Assembly: GCF_021869535.1 (NCBI RefSeq)
Contig: NW_026262690.1
Span: 62,690,995-62,754,994 of the forward strand
Direction: 5' to 3'
From: Mytilus californianus
Taxonomy: Eukaryota; Mollusca; Bivalvia; Mytilida; Mytilidae
Length of the DNA: 64,000 bases
The translations under genes were made by a program, and so were the position numbers. This document shows, one piece after another, positions 38,435 through 47,779 of the stretch (the first letter of the stretch is position 1; every line of letters starts with the position of its first letter). The notes beneath the pieces are model-generated. The model searched no databases and was not told the origin of the DNA. It worked only from the letters and a program-made list of their open reading frames with translations.

Positions 38435-41400
38435 GTATAATTATTTATTTTAACAAATCGCTAACATAAAACAAGTTTTAACACCCGCTTTTAATTCTGA
38501 AATGTCATGTAAAATGTAAAACATTTATCATAATTCTATTATTTATTAAATAAGGTATGTGCTTTTTGTGAATTTAATGAAGGCTTGCTAATGCTATTTT
38601 AATTATTATTAATTATACCTGAGTAGTCTCAGATTATACCAGGCTTATAATTATGTGCGTCAGACGCGTACTAAATCGTACATTCAACAGATATACGTTT
38701 AACTTATTTCGCAAAAAAATGAAGATAATTAATAAAATTATGAAATGATATATAAATCCTCTACCCCGAAACCGAGCTCCTGTGTTAATGACACAATTTA
38801 ACCATTTTTAAATCTATTTTTTTCAGCCTGGTCGGGTTGCCACTTTGATCAGGTCGGAGAAGGTATGTATTGCAACATTTATTACATGTGCTTTGCTATT
38901 TATAGAACAAAACCAGGGGCGTGTTTTATTGGTCTCTTCGGTACATCTCCAGAATGTCTTCTGGTGAAGAGTCCAAAAAAATGAATCTGGACCTCTTCTG
39001 GAGATATTCTATGGAAGATCAATAAAATAAAAATGCAATTTACCGCCGAATATAGCAGGTTTTTGCTATGTTGGATGACATAAATTAAGTTTACGATTTT
39101 TTTTAGAAAATTAAGATACGTCCAGTAGACAGGACTGTAAAAGTGTTCTCTGTTCGTTACAATTTTCTTCATGCTTTCCTTTAGCTCAATTTTGCTAAAC
39201 AAATCAGGCTTAACCCCCACTATTTGATTTTTAAGAATAATCTTAAACTGCACAAGAATTCGTCAATGTTTGTCTGGAATATGACTGATCAAAAAGGAAA
39301 TCTTAGTCTTTCCATTTTTTTTTAAAGTAACCGAACTGGATTAACAAGATATCAGAAAGTTCGAAAAAATCGTTTTTCTCTGGCTGTCCTTGAAGAAAAT
39401 CTTCTGGTCCTAACTATTATTTCTAATGCAAATTTTCGATGGTCAAAACCTTCGGACTACCACTTTTCAATTTTTTTTTTATTGTATATGGATCTATATG
39501 TAATAAAATTAAGAATGCAAATGGGGAATGTGTCAAAGAGACAACAACCCGACCAAAGAGCAGACAACAGCCGAAGGCCATCAATGGGTCTACAACGTAT
39601 ACCAGACGTTTCTTAGACTTTTATTTAATAAATCAGTTGGTTGTGTACTGATTGATACTTAAGTCTGGGAGAACAAGATTTATTTCAGTACTAGTTGCAA
39701 CTAGCTTTGAACAAACTTCTAGTAATTGCAAATACTCTTAGTTCGATGCTTTGAGTCTATTGTCTTAATGTTAGTTGGTCGGTTTCTTTTATGTGTCTCG
39801 TACCGATCTTTTGAGTTAATCTAATTGCAACTGATTTGCGCAGGTTGTTCTTATATTGTACTGCTACACTACTGTTTCAGCTTCGGGGAGGATTGAGCGC
39901 TCACAAACAAGTTGTTGTACTGTTACACTGAGACTACTATAACACAGTTATAGTAGTCTCAGTGTTACATCACTGTCCCAGGTAGGGGATGGTTGGGATC
40001 CCGCTAACATGTTTAACCCCGCCACATTCTGTATGTATGTGCCTGTCCTAAGTCAGGAGCCTGTAAGTCAGTGGTTGCCGTTTGTTGCTGTGTTACTTAT
40101 TTGTTTTTCGTTCACTTTATTTTGTACATTAGTTAGGCCGTAAGTTTTTACCATTGAATTGTTTTACATTTGTGATTTCGGGGCTTTTTATAGCTCACTA
40201 TGTGGTATGGGCTTTGCTTATTGTTGAAAGCCGTATTGTGACATATGGCTGTATCATTTGGTCTCTTGTGAAGAGTTGTCTCATTGGCACATCTTCGTTT
40301 TTATATAAACCCCTGCCATATTCTTTATGAACCTGTCCCAATTCAGGAGCCTGTAGTTTAGTGGTTGTCGTTGGTTCATGTCTCAACTCATATTTGATAT
40401 TTTGTAAATTGTTTTGTTTTGTATAATTAGGCCGTTAGTTTTATCGTTTGAATTGTTTCACACTTTTAATGGCCTTTTATAAACGGCTTTACAGTACTGT
40501 ATCGGGTTTTGTCATTGATGAAGGCCTTTAGGTTGCATATAATTGCTTACATCCACTTCATATTAGGATAGTTGCCTCATTAGCAATCATATCACATCTC
40601 TTCGTTTTTATATAATTTACCCGACTTTTTATCTCGTGTTTTCCTGAACATGCATGAAATATTTGTCACTGGGCGTTAAAAATTAGCATGATCAATTTAA
40701 ACTTGTGTTTGATAAGAGAAAACCATTTGATATTTATTTATTTGTTGGGATGGGGGACAGGAGGATTTCGTATATGAATATGGTTGCCTGGTAAGAGCTA
40801 AAAAAAATAGGCATGATTAGCGACAAATTAAAATGAATAATAATGCCCTCTTTCCTTCTTCATTAATTCCTCATCTATTGATTTAAATTGAATACTACTC
40901 GGATCCCAATCGTGAGTGTTGAAAGTAGCGTAAAACACCAATGAATCAAAATCCCTTCCCTAGAATTTCAAATAGTTGTCCCTTAACTGTTATTGTCCGT
41001 GTAGTTCTTATATTCATCCAGCTTATCGTCCTACAGAGATGTCCTACTAAGGCTGTCATACCATAAAACGTTTATAACACAGCTCACATTCTAATATATC
41101 TTCATTCATGAATTTATTAATGTCATTTAGACTAAACGACGCCATGTTTGTTTTGTGCCTCTGCCGTCTAAACCACCTATTTAAAAAGAAGAGGTGGAAG
41201 AGAGCCAGAAGATCTTCCTAATTCAAAAAAATAGAAATGGACCTCTTCTGGCTCACTACCGAAGAACAAAAAAACACGCCCCAGTAGAAACATGGTCTAC
41301 CTACATTCGTATTGATTAATAGGTTATTTATGTGAGCTATAAGTCAATATGTTGCATCATTTTTAGGTCAGTTACACACACAAGTTACTGTGGAAATACT

Positions 41401-42809
41401 TTATGATATAATACTGGAATCTATAACTTATTATGGATAAGCAAGATACATGTCAACATGTATTCGTGCATGCTAAAGAGGATCGCCTGTTTGGCTGTGT
41501 TGGATGTATAAATACACAGCCACGTTTGAATGGGGACGTAAAGGAAGAACACGGCCTTGACCCCTTCAACGACTCTATCGGGACCAAAGGTCGACTGTTG
41601 CAAGGCAAAACTGATAACCTCATTTTTTCGAGGCAGTCGTCATTCGGTTCATCCCACTTTGAAGAAGCTATTGGGTGTAATTTTTATTTCTCGGTCTGAA
41701 CATGTATGAAATATTTGCCACTTGATGTTAAACAAGCAACTTCTGTAACTGAAAAAAGGCACTGCAAACCGTATATTTGTCCAAACACATTTTTTGACGA
41801 AAAACTTCTAAATCTGGATCTTGAAAATGCATCCGTTCCAAAGAAAATCTCGTCTTTGAATGTGATATGTTTTCATTTGTCCTTTTTTTGTAAGAATTTC
41901 TAATTTGCAGAATTTCTTCACTGATTTATTGAACTTTCGAAAAATCATGCAAAAAATTTAAGCAATACGAAATGTTTAAATCTTAGCGAAATGATCCACT
42001 GCCGCTTTGTTAATATGCATCCCGTAAAAAAGTCTAAAGAGCAGACTGTGGAACAATTAACGACTGACATTATAAAAGCGATGAAACATCAATATTATTT
42101 ACCCAACCCTGAATGATATTGATATTACGGTGTATTCGCTACCAGAAGGAGTACATTCCCAGGATATCATTATATATGCTACAAAGGGCCAAAAGGAGTC
42201 TTGATTATAAAAATAAAAAATGAGTTTTGAGGAGTCTACCTATGAACGAATAAAAAGTTTGTAATTTTAGTTAAATTTCTGCTTTGCTAAATCACATTTA
42301 ACAAATTATTACGTTGCGGAATTCTTATATGTTGGTTATAACTTACTTATATATTTCTTATCATTTAGGATGATGTTTGGGGAGTCGCATATAAAATTGA
42401 TGGCAGAAATCATATCCTGAAAGCATTGAGTTATCTAAATAAAAGAGAAAGTAAATTGGGAGGCTACAACACCGTAGTTGAAAATTTCTTTGCTCGAAAT
42501 CAAGAAATCCGAAAAGTACTTGTGTATACAGCAACCACCGAGAACGAACATTACTTAGGACCATGTAATATGGCTACAATGGCCACGGAAATAATGTCAG
42601 CTAACGGAGAGGCGGGTAGTAATACTGAATATGTGACGCGTCTTGCTGAATACGTACGAAAAAACATTCCAGAAGAAAAGGACCTACATTTGTTCACTTT
42701 GGAAAAATACATACTGTACCTGACACAGCGTAGAAATGTGAACCACCATGTTAATGACACTGTCATACCTATGACATATGATCGGTTAATCGGTGAAATC
42801 AGAACTTAA
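38255..42809 (+). CDS. chac: ChaC-family gamma-glutamylcyclotransferase (glutathione-specific), complete, 3 exons
   Basis: Exons 38255-38434, 38827-38862 and 42369-42809 join in frame (both introns phase 0, GT/AG) into a 218-aa protein ending in TAA. ChaC enzymes are cytosolic and cleave glutathione to 5-oxoproline and Cys-Gly. Seen: the N-terminal substrate-binding signature VFGYGSL (residues 18-24), the conserved RRFWQG (45-50), HRG (54-56) and PGRVATL (61-67), VWGVAY early in exon 3, the expected catalytic glutamate in KRES (E99) followed by GGY, the YLGP segment, and NTEY in the C-terminal half. Length fits animal CHAC1/CHAC2 (about 180-220 aa). The ATG at 38255 is the first after the predicted start site; an in-frame Met at codon 12 has the better Kozak context and aligns with the usual CHAC2 start. 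Intron 2 (3.5 kb) is full of repeats. The CHAC1 versus CHAC2 subtype is not decided. Confidence 0.95.
38827..38862 (+). CDS. chac: chac exon 2 (12 codons, micro-exon)
   Basis: A 36-bp exon between tttttttcag| and |gtatgta. It encodes PGRVATLIRSEK, matching the conserved PGRV segment that follows HRG in ChaC proteins. It is too short to be found as an open reading frame alone; homology and phase-0 borders on both sides support it. Confidence 0.9.
38916..39030. repeat. palindromic repeat in chac intron 2, left member of an inverted pair
   Basis: GGGGCGTGTTTT (38916-38927), then TCTTCGGTA and an internal palindrome around ATCTCCAG...CTGGAGAT. Inverted partner at 41150-41283. Confidence 0.6.
39480..39615 (-). 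repeat. truncated reverse copy of the repeat at 57.1 and 63.4 kb
   Basis: GTCAAAGAGACAACAACCCG, then ACCAAAGAGCAGACAACAGC and CGAAGGCC, the inverse of the end of those repeats. It lies in chac intron 2; the 70-codon frame here is repeat-derived. Confidence 0.75.
39870..40620 (+). repeat. two tandem copies of the 7845-8245 repeat family
   Basis: Copy 1 (39870-40310) carries GTTGGGATCCCGCTAACATG and the end GTTGTCTCATTGGCACATCT. Copy 2 (40310-40620) is shorter, restarting at CCCCTGCCATATTCTTTATG and ending near CACATCTCTTCG. The first contains a hairpin at 39925-39965. Confidence 0.75.
39925..39965. repeat. 17-bp perfect inverted repeat with 7-nt loop
   Basis: Arms ACACTGAGACTACTATA (39925-39941) and its reverse complement (39949-39965). 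Not present at this place in the other copies of the host repeat seen here. Confidence 0.85.
41150..41283. repeat. palindromic repeat in chac intron 2, right member of an inverted pair
   Basis: GAGCCAGAAGA ... TCTTCTGGCTC hairpin, then TACCGAAGAAC and AAAACACGCCCC (41271-41282), the exact inverse of the left member's end. Confidence 0.6.
41440..41745. repeat. dispersed repeat fragments in chac intron 2
   Basis: GGATGTATAAATACACAGCC is the inverse of a word in the 29.7-30.0 kb repeat. GAACATGTATGAAATATTTG at 41699 matches fragments at 25331 and 40640. Frames on both strands here are not coding. Confidence 0.55.
42369..42809 (+). CDS. chac: chac exon 3 (146 codons plus stop)
   Basis: Begins after tatcatttag| and runs open to TAA at 42807-42809. 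It starts DDVWGVAYKI and carries the catalytic-glutamate segment, the YLGP motif and a helical C-terminus (EEKDLHLFTLEKYI). Open frames on the opposite strand here are shadows of this exon. Confidence 0.94.
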   Translation, partial: DDVWGVAYKIDGRNHILKALSYLNKRESKLGGYNTVVENFFARNQEIRKVLVYTATTENEHYLGPCNMATMATEIMSANGEAGSNTEYVTRLAEYVRKNIPEEKDLHLFTLEKYILYLTQRRNVNHHVNDTVIPMTYDRLIGEIRT

Positions 42810-42844
42810 CGGGGAGTTGAATCTGCCAATTGTGTTCAAATATT

Positions 42845-43047
42845 TAAAATTCCGGTGCTAGATAATGAGTGCAATGGTTGTTAACATATTAAGTTGGTGC
42901 TAGACATTATGGGCAATAGCTATTTACTGGCATAGGAAGCCGAAGCTTGAAATCAAATGCAATGGTTGCTAACGTAGAAAGCCGATGCTAAACAATAAGT
43001 GCAATGGTTGTTAACGCTTCTCTGTATCATTTATTTCAGAGAAGCTT
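42845..43047. repeat. degenerate tandem repeat and hairpin just past chac
   Basis: Three imperfect units of about 60 bp share GCAATGGTTGYTAACRT (near 42870, 42960 and 43002). They are followed by a 9-bp hairpin GCTTCTCTG/CAGAGAAGC (43016-43024, 43037-43045). It lies where the chac 3' UTR is expected. No AATAAA is evident in the next 400 bp. Confidence 0.6.
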
Positions 43048-43392
43048 ATTTATATGGGCATTTGTATCTTTTTTCATTTTCGAAAAAAAAATATTTGTAA
43101 CAATTTGACTGTTCAATTTTACATGAATTTGATTGTTTCTACAACTTACTTGTAATTCGTTTATATGTCACTTGTTTATTGATCAAAAGCATTTTCGTGG
43201 TATGAATCTTGCCTTTTATAAAAATTTTATGTAATACATTTATTTTCTATTTTGTTTTATTTAAATAGTTGTGCCTCTGGCCCGAGAACACAGTTATTTC
43301 GTAGATGTACAAGAACCAAAATAGTTGAAGAGCTATATCACCAAAAATTACCTAACAAATAGCCAAATCCATCTAAGGTCAACTTTGCCTTT

Positions 43393-43725
43393 GTAAGTTG
43401 TTTGATTTTTTTAGTCAGTTGTGTTGTATGTCTGTGATGTATGTTTACACAATTTTGGCTGCTGAATCCCATTTATTGTCTCATTGACCTACTATATCTT
43501 TTTGAGTTGCTCATCCAACTGTCATACAAGTGAGAGGTTTAGCTAGCTATATAACCAAAATTTAACCACCATTTTCTTCGGGAAATACCTGTACCAAGTC
43601 AGGAATAATTGTTTTCCATTAGTTCCGTTTGTTGATATAGTCTAACGTTTGATTTTGTCAGTTTTCATTGACTACCCACAATTTACATTTGCTTTGGAGT
43701 TCGGTATTTTTGTTAATACCTTTTT
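43393..43725 (+). repeat. copy of the CATACAAGTGAGAGGTTTAG repeat family
   Basis: TTTAGTCAGTTGTGTTGTAT through CATACAAGTGAGAGGTTTAG to GTACCAAGTCAGGAATAATT. Collinear with 19960-20300. Confidence 0.75.
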
Positions 43726-44159
43726 TATAGGCACCACTCAAGATTGAGGAGCAAACCTAACAGCTGAGTGTCCGTAGTGTGGACAGTGTAATACTATCAA
43801 ATTTTGTTCATACACCTTTCAAATTCATTTCTTCATGTTTTATGCCTCAAATAGCCAGCAGGGGGATGGAATTACACTGTGATGAAGGTAAATTCAGAAA
43901 AGCGCTTCGGACGCATGAAATTAATAACGTGTTGTTTTCATTTTTTTTTACAAATAAATCTAACAAAGTTAATAGTTCGTGTAAGAATTTTTTGTCATGA
44001 ATATCCCTTCTTTTCCATTACATTGTCAGAGTTGTCTCTCGTAATGTGCAGAAATATGACAAACTTTTACTGTGTTGTCGGGGAAATTTTGAAGTATTTT
44101 ACTATGTACTTATTTACTGTGACCTAGGAACCTGAATCTATTTGTATCTGTCAAACACA

Positions 44160-44390
44160 AAGTTACTGCATACTGTCATACAAGTGAGAGGTTTAGGTAG
44201 CTATAAAACCAGGTTTAATCCTCCATTTTTTACATAAGGACATACCTGTACCAAGTCAGGAGCATGACAGTTGTTTCCCATTCGTTTGATGTGTTTGAGC
44301 TTTTGATTTTGCCATTTGATAAAGGACTTTCCGTTTTGAATTTTCCTTGGAGTTCGGTATTTTTGTTATTTTACTTTTCACTGCTTTCAT
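44160..44390 (+). repeat. partial copy of the CATACAAGTGAGAGGTTTAG repeat family
   Basis: Starts at GTCATACAAGTGAGAGG, continues through GTACCAAGTCAGGAGCATGA and ends near GAGTTCGGTATTTTTG. Confidence 0.75.
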
Positions 44391-44394
44391 AATT

Positions 44395-45190
44395 GACCGA
44401 CGGTTTCCATCTTGAAATGACTAGGTACTCCTATTGATTCAGTGGTTTGAGGTTGAGAATTTGTCGTAGTACTCCTTGCACCTTCTGAAACATTGAAAAC
44501 TGAGCTGTAATATCACAAATTTTCTTGTCCAGGCTCTATGACATTTTTTTTATAATAAAACGCTCATGTCTGATGAAAAAACTGACTCGTAGAAGGCACG
44601 CTTCCTTTATTTTTACAACAGATGACCGTGAGGGCATTTCGGTGTTATGTTGCCGCAGACATTTCTATCCACGTGACTTGCTTTTTTGACTGATAACCGA
44701 ACGTATTTCGTATAATTACGCGGATATTATCGAGTATCCATTCCTTATCGATTGTTATATATTAATTTCATCAATAAATATTCATGAAAATAATTTTTAA
44801 GAACATAGATAAATGATATGAAAATGTTTTGTCGTGAGAAATATATATATATCAATAACAAATTAAGAATACCAAAACTTTGTGTTAACGCATACGGAAG
44901 AATATCTCAAGAACGTTTTGTAACAAACGCGGGAAAATATGAATGCCTACTCAAATCCAATCTATTAGAAAAACGAATTATTACAGAAGAGTGTCCACCA
45001 TACATTTGCACTGCACTATCATTAGAACAGTAGAATAGAATCATATACAAATGGATGAAAATTATATATAACTGTTATACAAATATTAATATAATATATA
45101 ACAACAAACCAGAGTATACTATAACACTACAATATAATAGTTATAACGGTGAGGTTGAATTCCTTGTCATTAATTCATCATCCACACAGG
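44395..45190. other. intergenic, no gene supported
   Basis: A 71-codon + strand frame at 44818-45033 has no recognisable motif or splice context. Composition is AT-rich. Confidence 0.4.
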
Positions 45191-45195
45191 AACTT

Positions 45196-45269
45196 GTCTC
45201 AGAAAAAAAATATATCTATGTTCCTTAACCTAACTTTCAGGTATAGAGATGTGATTTTTTTTCTGAGAC
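45196..45269. repeat. 16-bp perfect inverted repeat (42-nt loop)
   Basis: GTCTCAGAAAAAAAAT at 45196-45211 and its reverse complement at 45254-45269. Confidence 0.8.
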
Positions 45270-45689
45270 ACGTGCTTGTGACCATCCACTAGAACTTGCA
45301 GTCATCCGATGTTCAGTACTTCAGTACTTTGATTATACTTGGCTGGCTCATGAATTCCTATCTAAGACCTTTTTGTAAAGTCTTGTACTCATTGATTTCC
45401 TGTCATCTTTGTCCAACATTCCTGTGCAACATTAACATATACTAATTTTGATCATGATGTTGACTATTAAAGATCAGTTTATTTGGTTAATGAGTAACGA
45501 AAACAAGGCTATCTTGTACGAAATATATGCTTTCATAAAACATAATGAAAAATACTCATAATTTATACCATTAATTGTGTTTTCTGTGTAATTTTGTGTA
45601 TTCTTTCTCAGAGCGTTGGAACAAGTTGTGCTAGAGGCTGCATCCAAATCCAAATAATGTTTGCACAAAAACTTTACATAACATGTTTC

Positions 45690-45960
45690 TATGTCCTTTA
45701 AGCAGCTGCCCTTGGTGACTCCTGCATTTGGATAACTGCATAATATTCTTGTCCATGTGCATTAGTCACGAGGAGGACTATATAATAATCCTTTTTGAGT
45801 ATTAGTTTATGCTTGAGTTGTAAAGTGTTTAAATATTCATATTTTTGTGTAGTTGCTTAAGTGTCCTTTAAGCACCTGCATTTGGTGACTCCTGCATATG
45901 GACAACAATACTGTTTGTTCATTTGCATCAGCCACGAGGAAAGACTTAACTCATAAAAGC
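45690..45960. repeat. two imperfect units of a local duplication
   Basis: GTCCTTTAAGCAGCTGCCCT at 45694 and GTCCTTTAAGCACCTGCATT at 45862 are followed in both by TTGGTGACTCCTGCAT, a GGA-AAC stretch and CACGAGGA. Offset is about 168 bp. Confidence 0.75.
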
Positions 45961-46049
45961 TATTTTTGTAATGGATGTGATGCTGCTTCTGGTGCATGGT
46001 CAATAAACACTAAACATTATGGTTTATATGACTATATATATTATTAACT

Positions 46050-46190
46050 CAATTTATATTTCATGTTCGAGTTGTTTTTCTTGTGTATTGTCTATATTGC
46101 AATTGTTTAATATAAAACAAAATCACTGTACTGATTATGCCGATAATAGGTCCTCTTTGGAAATAAAAATTTATCTATCTATCTATCTAT
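46050..46190 (+). repeat. LINE-type 3' tail ending in (TCTA)n
   Basis: TAGGTCCTCTTTGGAAATAAA leads into about five TCTA units (46172-46190), the layout of a non-LTR retroelement tail that ends in a microsatellite. Confidence 0.5.
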
Positions 46191-46249
46191 ACGTGCCCAT
46201 ACATGTCTATACCTTTGGACTTTTGTTTACAGCTTGTACAAAGTTCTCT

Positions 46250-47470
46250 GTACTTATACTTCCTGGGAGCTTGGAAATCTTTTGATCCTTAGCTGTTTTC
46301 CTGGATAAATTGTCTTTCCTAAAATATTTCCTTCACGAAAATTATCATTAGTAAAGTTAGAATTAAGATTACTGGTCTTTGTCCTAGCAACTTTAGCCAT
46401 ATGGTGATCAGAAGTATTAACATGATTCAATTTCGTCTTCTTCCTCAACTCCTTAGCAGGAGTTCTATCATCTCTAAACTTGTAGTTCTTGTTATAATTA
46501 CCATTGTACACAGTCTGGGTCTAACTAGTATCACGTAAATTCTGTACCGAGGTATGCAGTGTTTCAAAGTATTGCCCATTAAAAAGCTGACTGCCAAAAA
46601 AAAACGGGATGCTTCAATAAATTTTTCAGTAGATAAACGTAAAAAGAGACGGAAGATACCAAGGGGACATTCAAAACTCATACGTCGGAAAAAACGGACA
46701 ACGCCATGGTAATAAACGAAATACAACGAAAAGACTTACTAATGAGGTTAACATTCCTTCTTATAACTGAGCTAGCCATGCATGTTTCTTGTGGGCAAAT
46801 CAGTCAAACTTCTAAAACAGTCAATTATTACATTACGTTCTTCCACACAACCCGCTCTTCGCAGAAATCGTAGAACCTTAAGAAAGGCTAAACAATTGTG
46901 CCTTGGCTGAGTTGTCCTTACAACAAAATCGCAATCTAATTCTCTTTGAAAAGGTGACACCAGAGACATATATACACATATATATGTATGTCTCTGGTGA
47001 TACTAGTACATTAACGGAACCCGAGATTTATTAAAGGCACTTTTATGTTATTGTCATCCCACTTAAGGGAGTTGTAAAAAAACATTAAAATCGTCTTTCA
47101 TAACCATGAAAGTCTCATCCCTGCTACAAATAGCTCTATTTTTTTCAAATGCCTCGTTAGAGCCAACTTTTCTACCGACTATGTCAATAATGGTACCTTA
47201 CGGAGGCAGTTTAATCGCCAATTTTTTATCAGTCCTATCAGCTTTCAATCTTGCTGAAATGAATGAAGGGCACTCATTACCTAGAGAATCTACAGATTAA
47301 TGTTTTACATCGAGGACTGTTGCCATTTTATGAATAAAAGGAAGTCTTTTCATTTAGATCAGATGCATCAGGTGCCCTTGTTGTCTTTCCACTGGATTAC
47401 AAAAATACTTTTGGGAATAGAACATTGATCATCAAAATCTTCATTGGGATTACGATATGACAACTGATCC
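46250..47470 (-). pseudogene. degenerate coding-like remnant, identity unknown
   Basis: Short - strand frames (46511-46254, 46969-46772 and pieces to 47460) have fairly even codon composition. One continuous reading near 47300-47100 gives ISARLKADRTDKKLAIKLPP, a stop, then IDIVGRKVGSNEAFEKNRAI. Stops and frameshifts break it. It could be a retroelement gag-like remnant; I do not recognise a family. A dispersed repeat of the 300-530 family is inserted at 46630-46740. Confidence 0.3.
46958..46999. repeat. 13-bp inverted repeat (16-nt loop)
   Basis: CACCAGAGACATA at 46958-46970 and its reverse complement at 46987-46999, with a TA-rich loop. Related ATGTCTCTG words recur near 47940. Confidence 0.7.
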
Positions 47471-47664
47471 CCTACGATTGACTCTATTATTGACATTTGA
47501 TCATCGGAACCTGTTGACGCACTTTTAAGTAGCATCGTGATCTAACATTTTGCTTCTATAAAATTTCCACTTAGAGTTGTTCCTGTATGATCGCCAAAAG
47601 ATCAATTGTACAAGCATTCGCAGTTCCTGTGTTGCCAGTACATGTATGTATCAGTAAGAATTAT

Positions 47665-47775
47665 AGATTATCGATGGTTTTTCAAACGAGAGGGTGTTTC
47701 TCAGCTACAATCTCATCAAAGGAGATGAGATGTGGCCGAGAAACATCCTAGAGTTTGAAAGACCATTGATAATCT
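47665..47775. repeat. 111-nt near-perfect hairpin (about 53-bp arms, 4-nt loop)
   Basis: AGATTATCGATGGTTTTTCA at the left end is mirrored by AGATTATCAATGGTCTTTCA on the opposite strand. Pairing continues through GTTTCTC and CATCTCATC to the apex near 47718. Many mismatches are G-U compatible in RNA. It may be a short palindromic MITE or a small-RNA precursor. Confidence 0.7.
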
Positions 47776-47779
47776 GTTT

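Noticed and set aside
42551-42766. - strand frame
   Set aside because: Shadow of chac exon 3.
44818-45033. 71-codon + strand frame
   Set aside because: No recognisable motif; no promoter or splice signals.
46172-46190. (TCTA)n microsatellite as a notable signal
   Set aside because: An ordinary simple repeat, explained as a retroelement tail.
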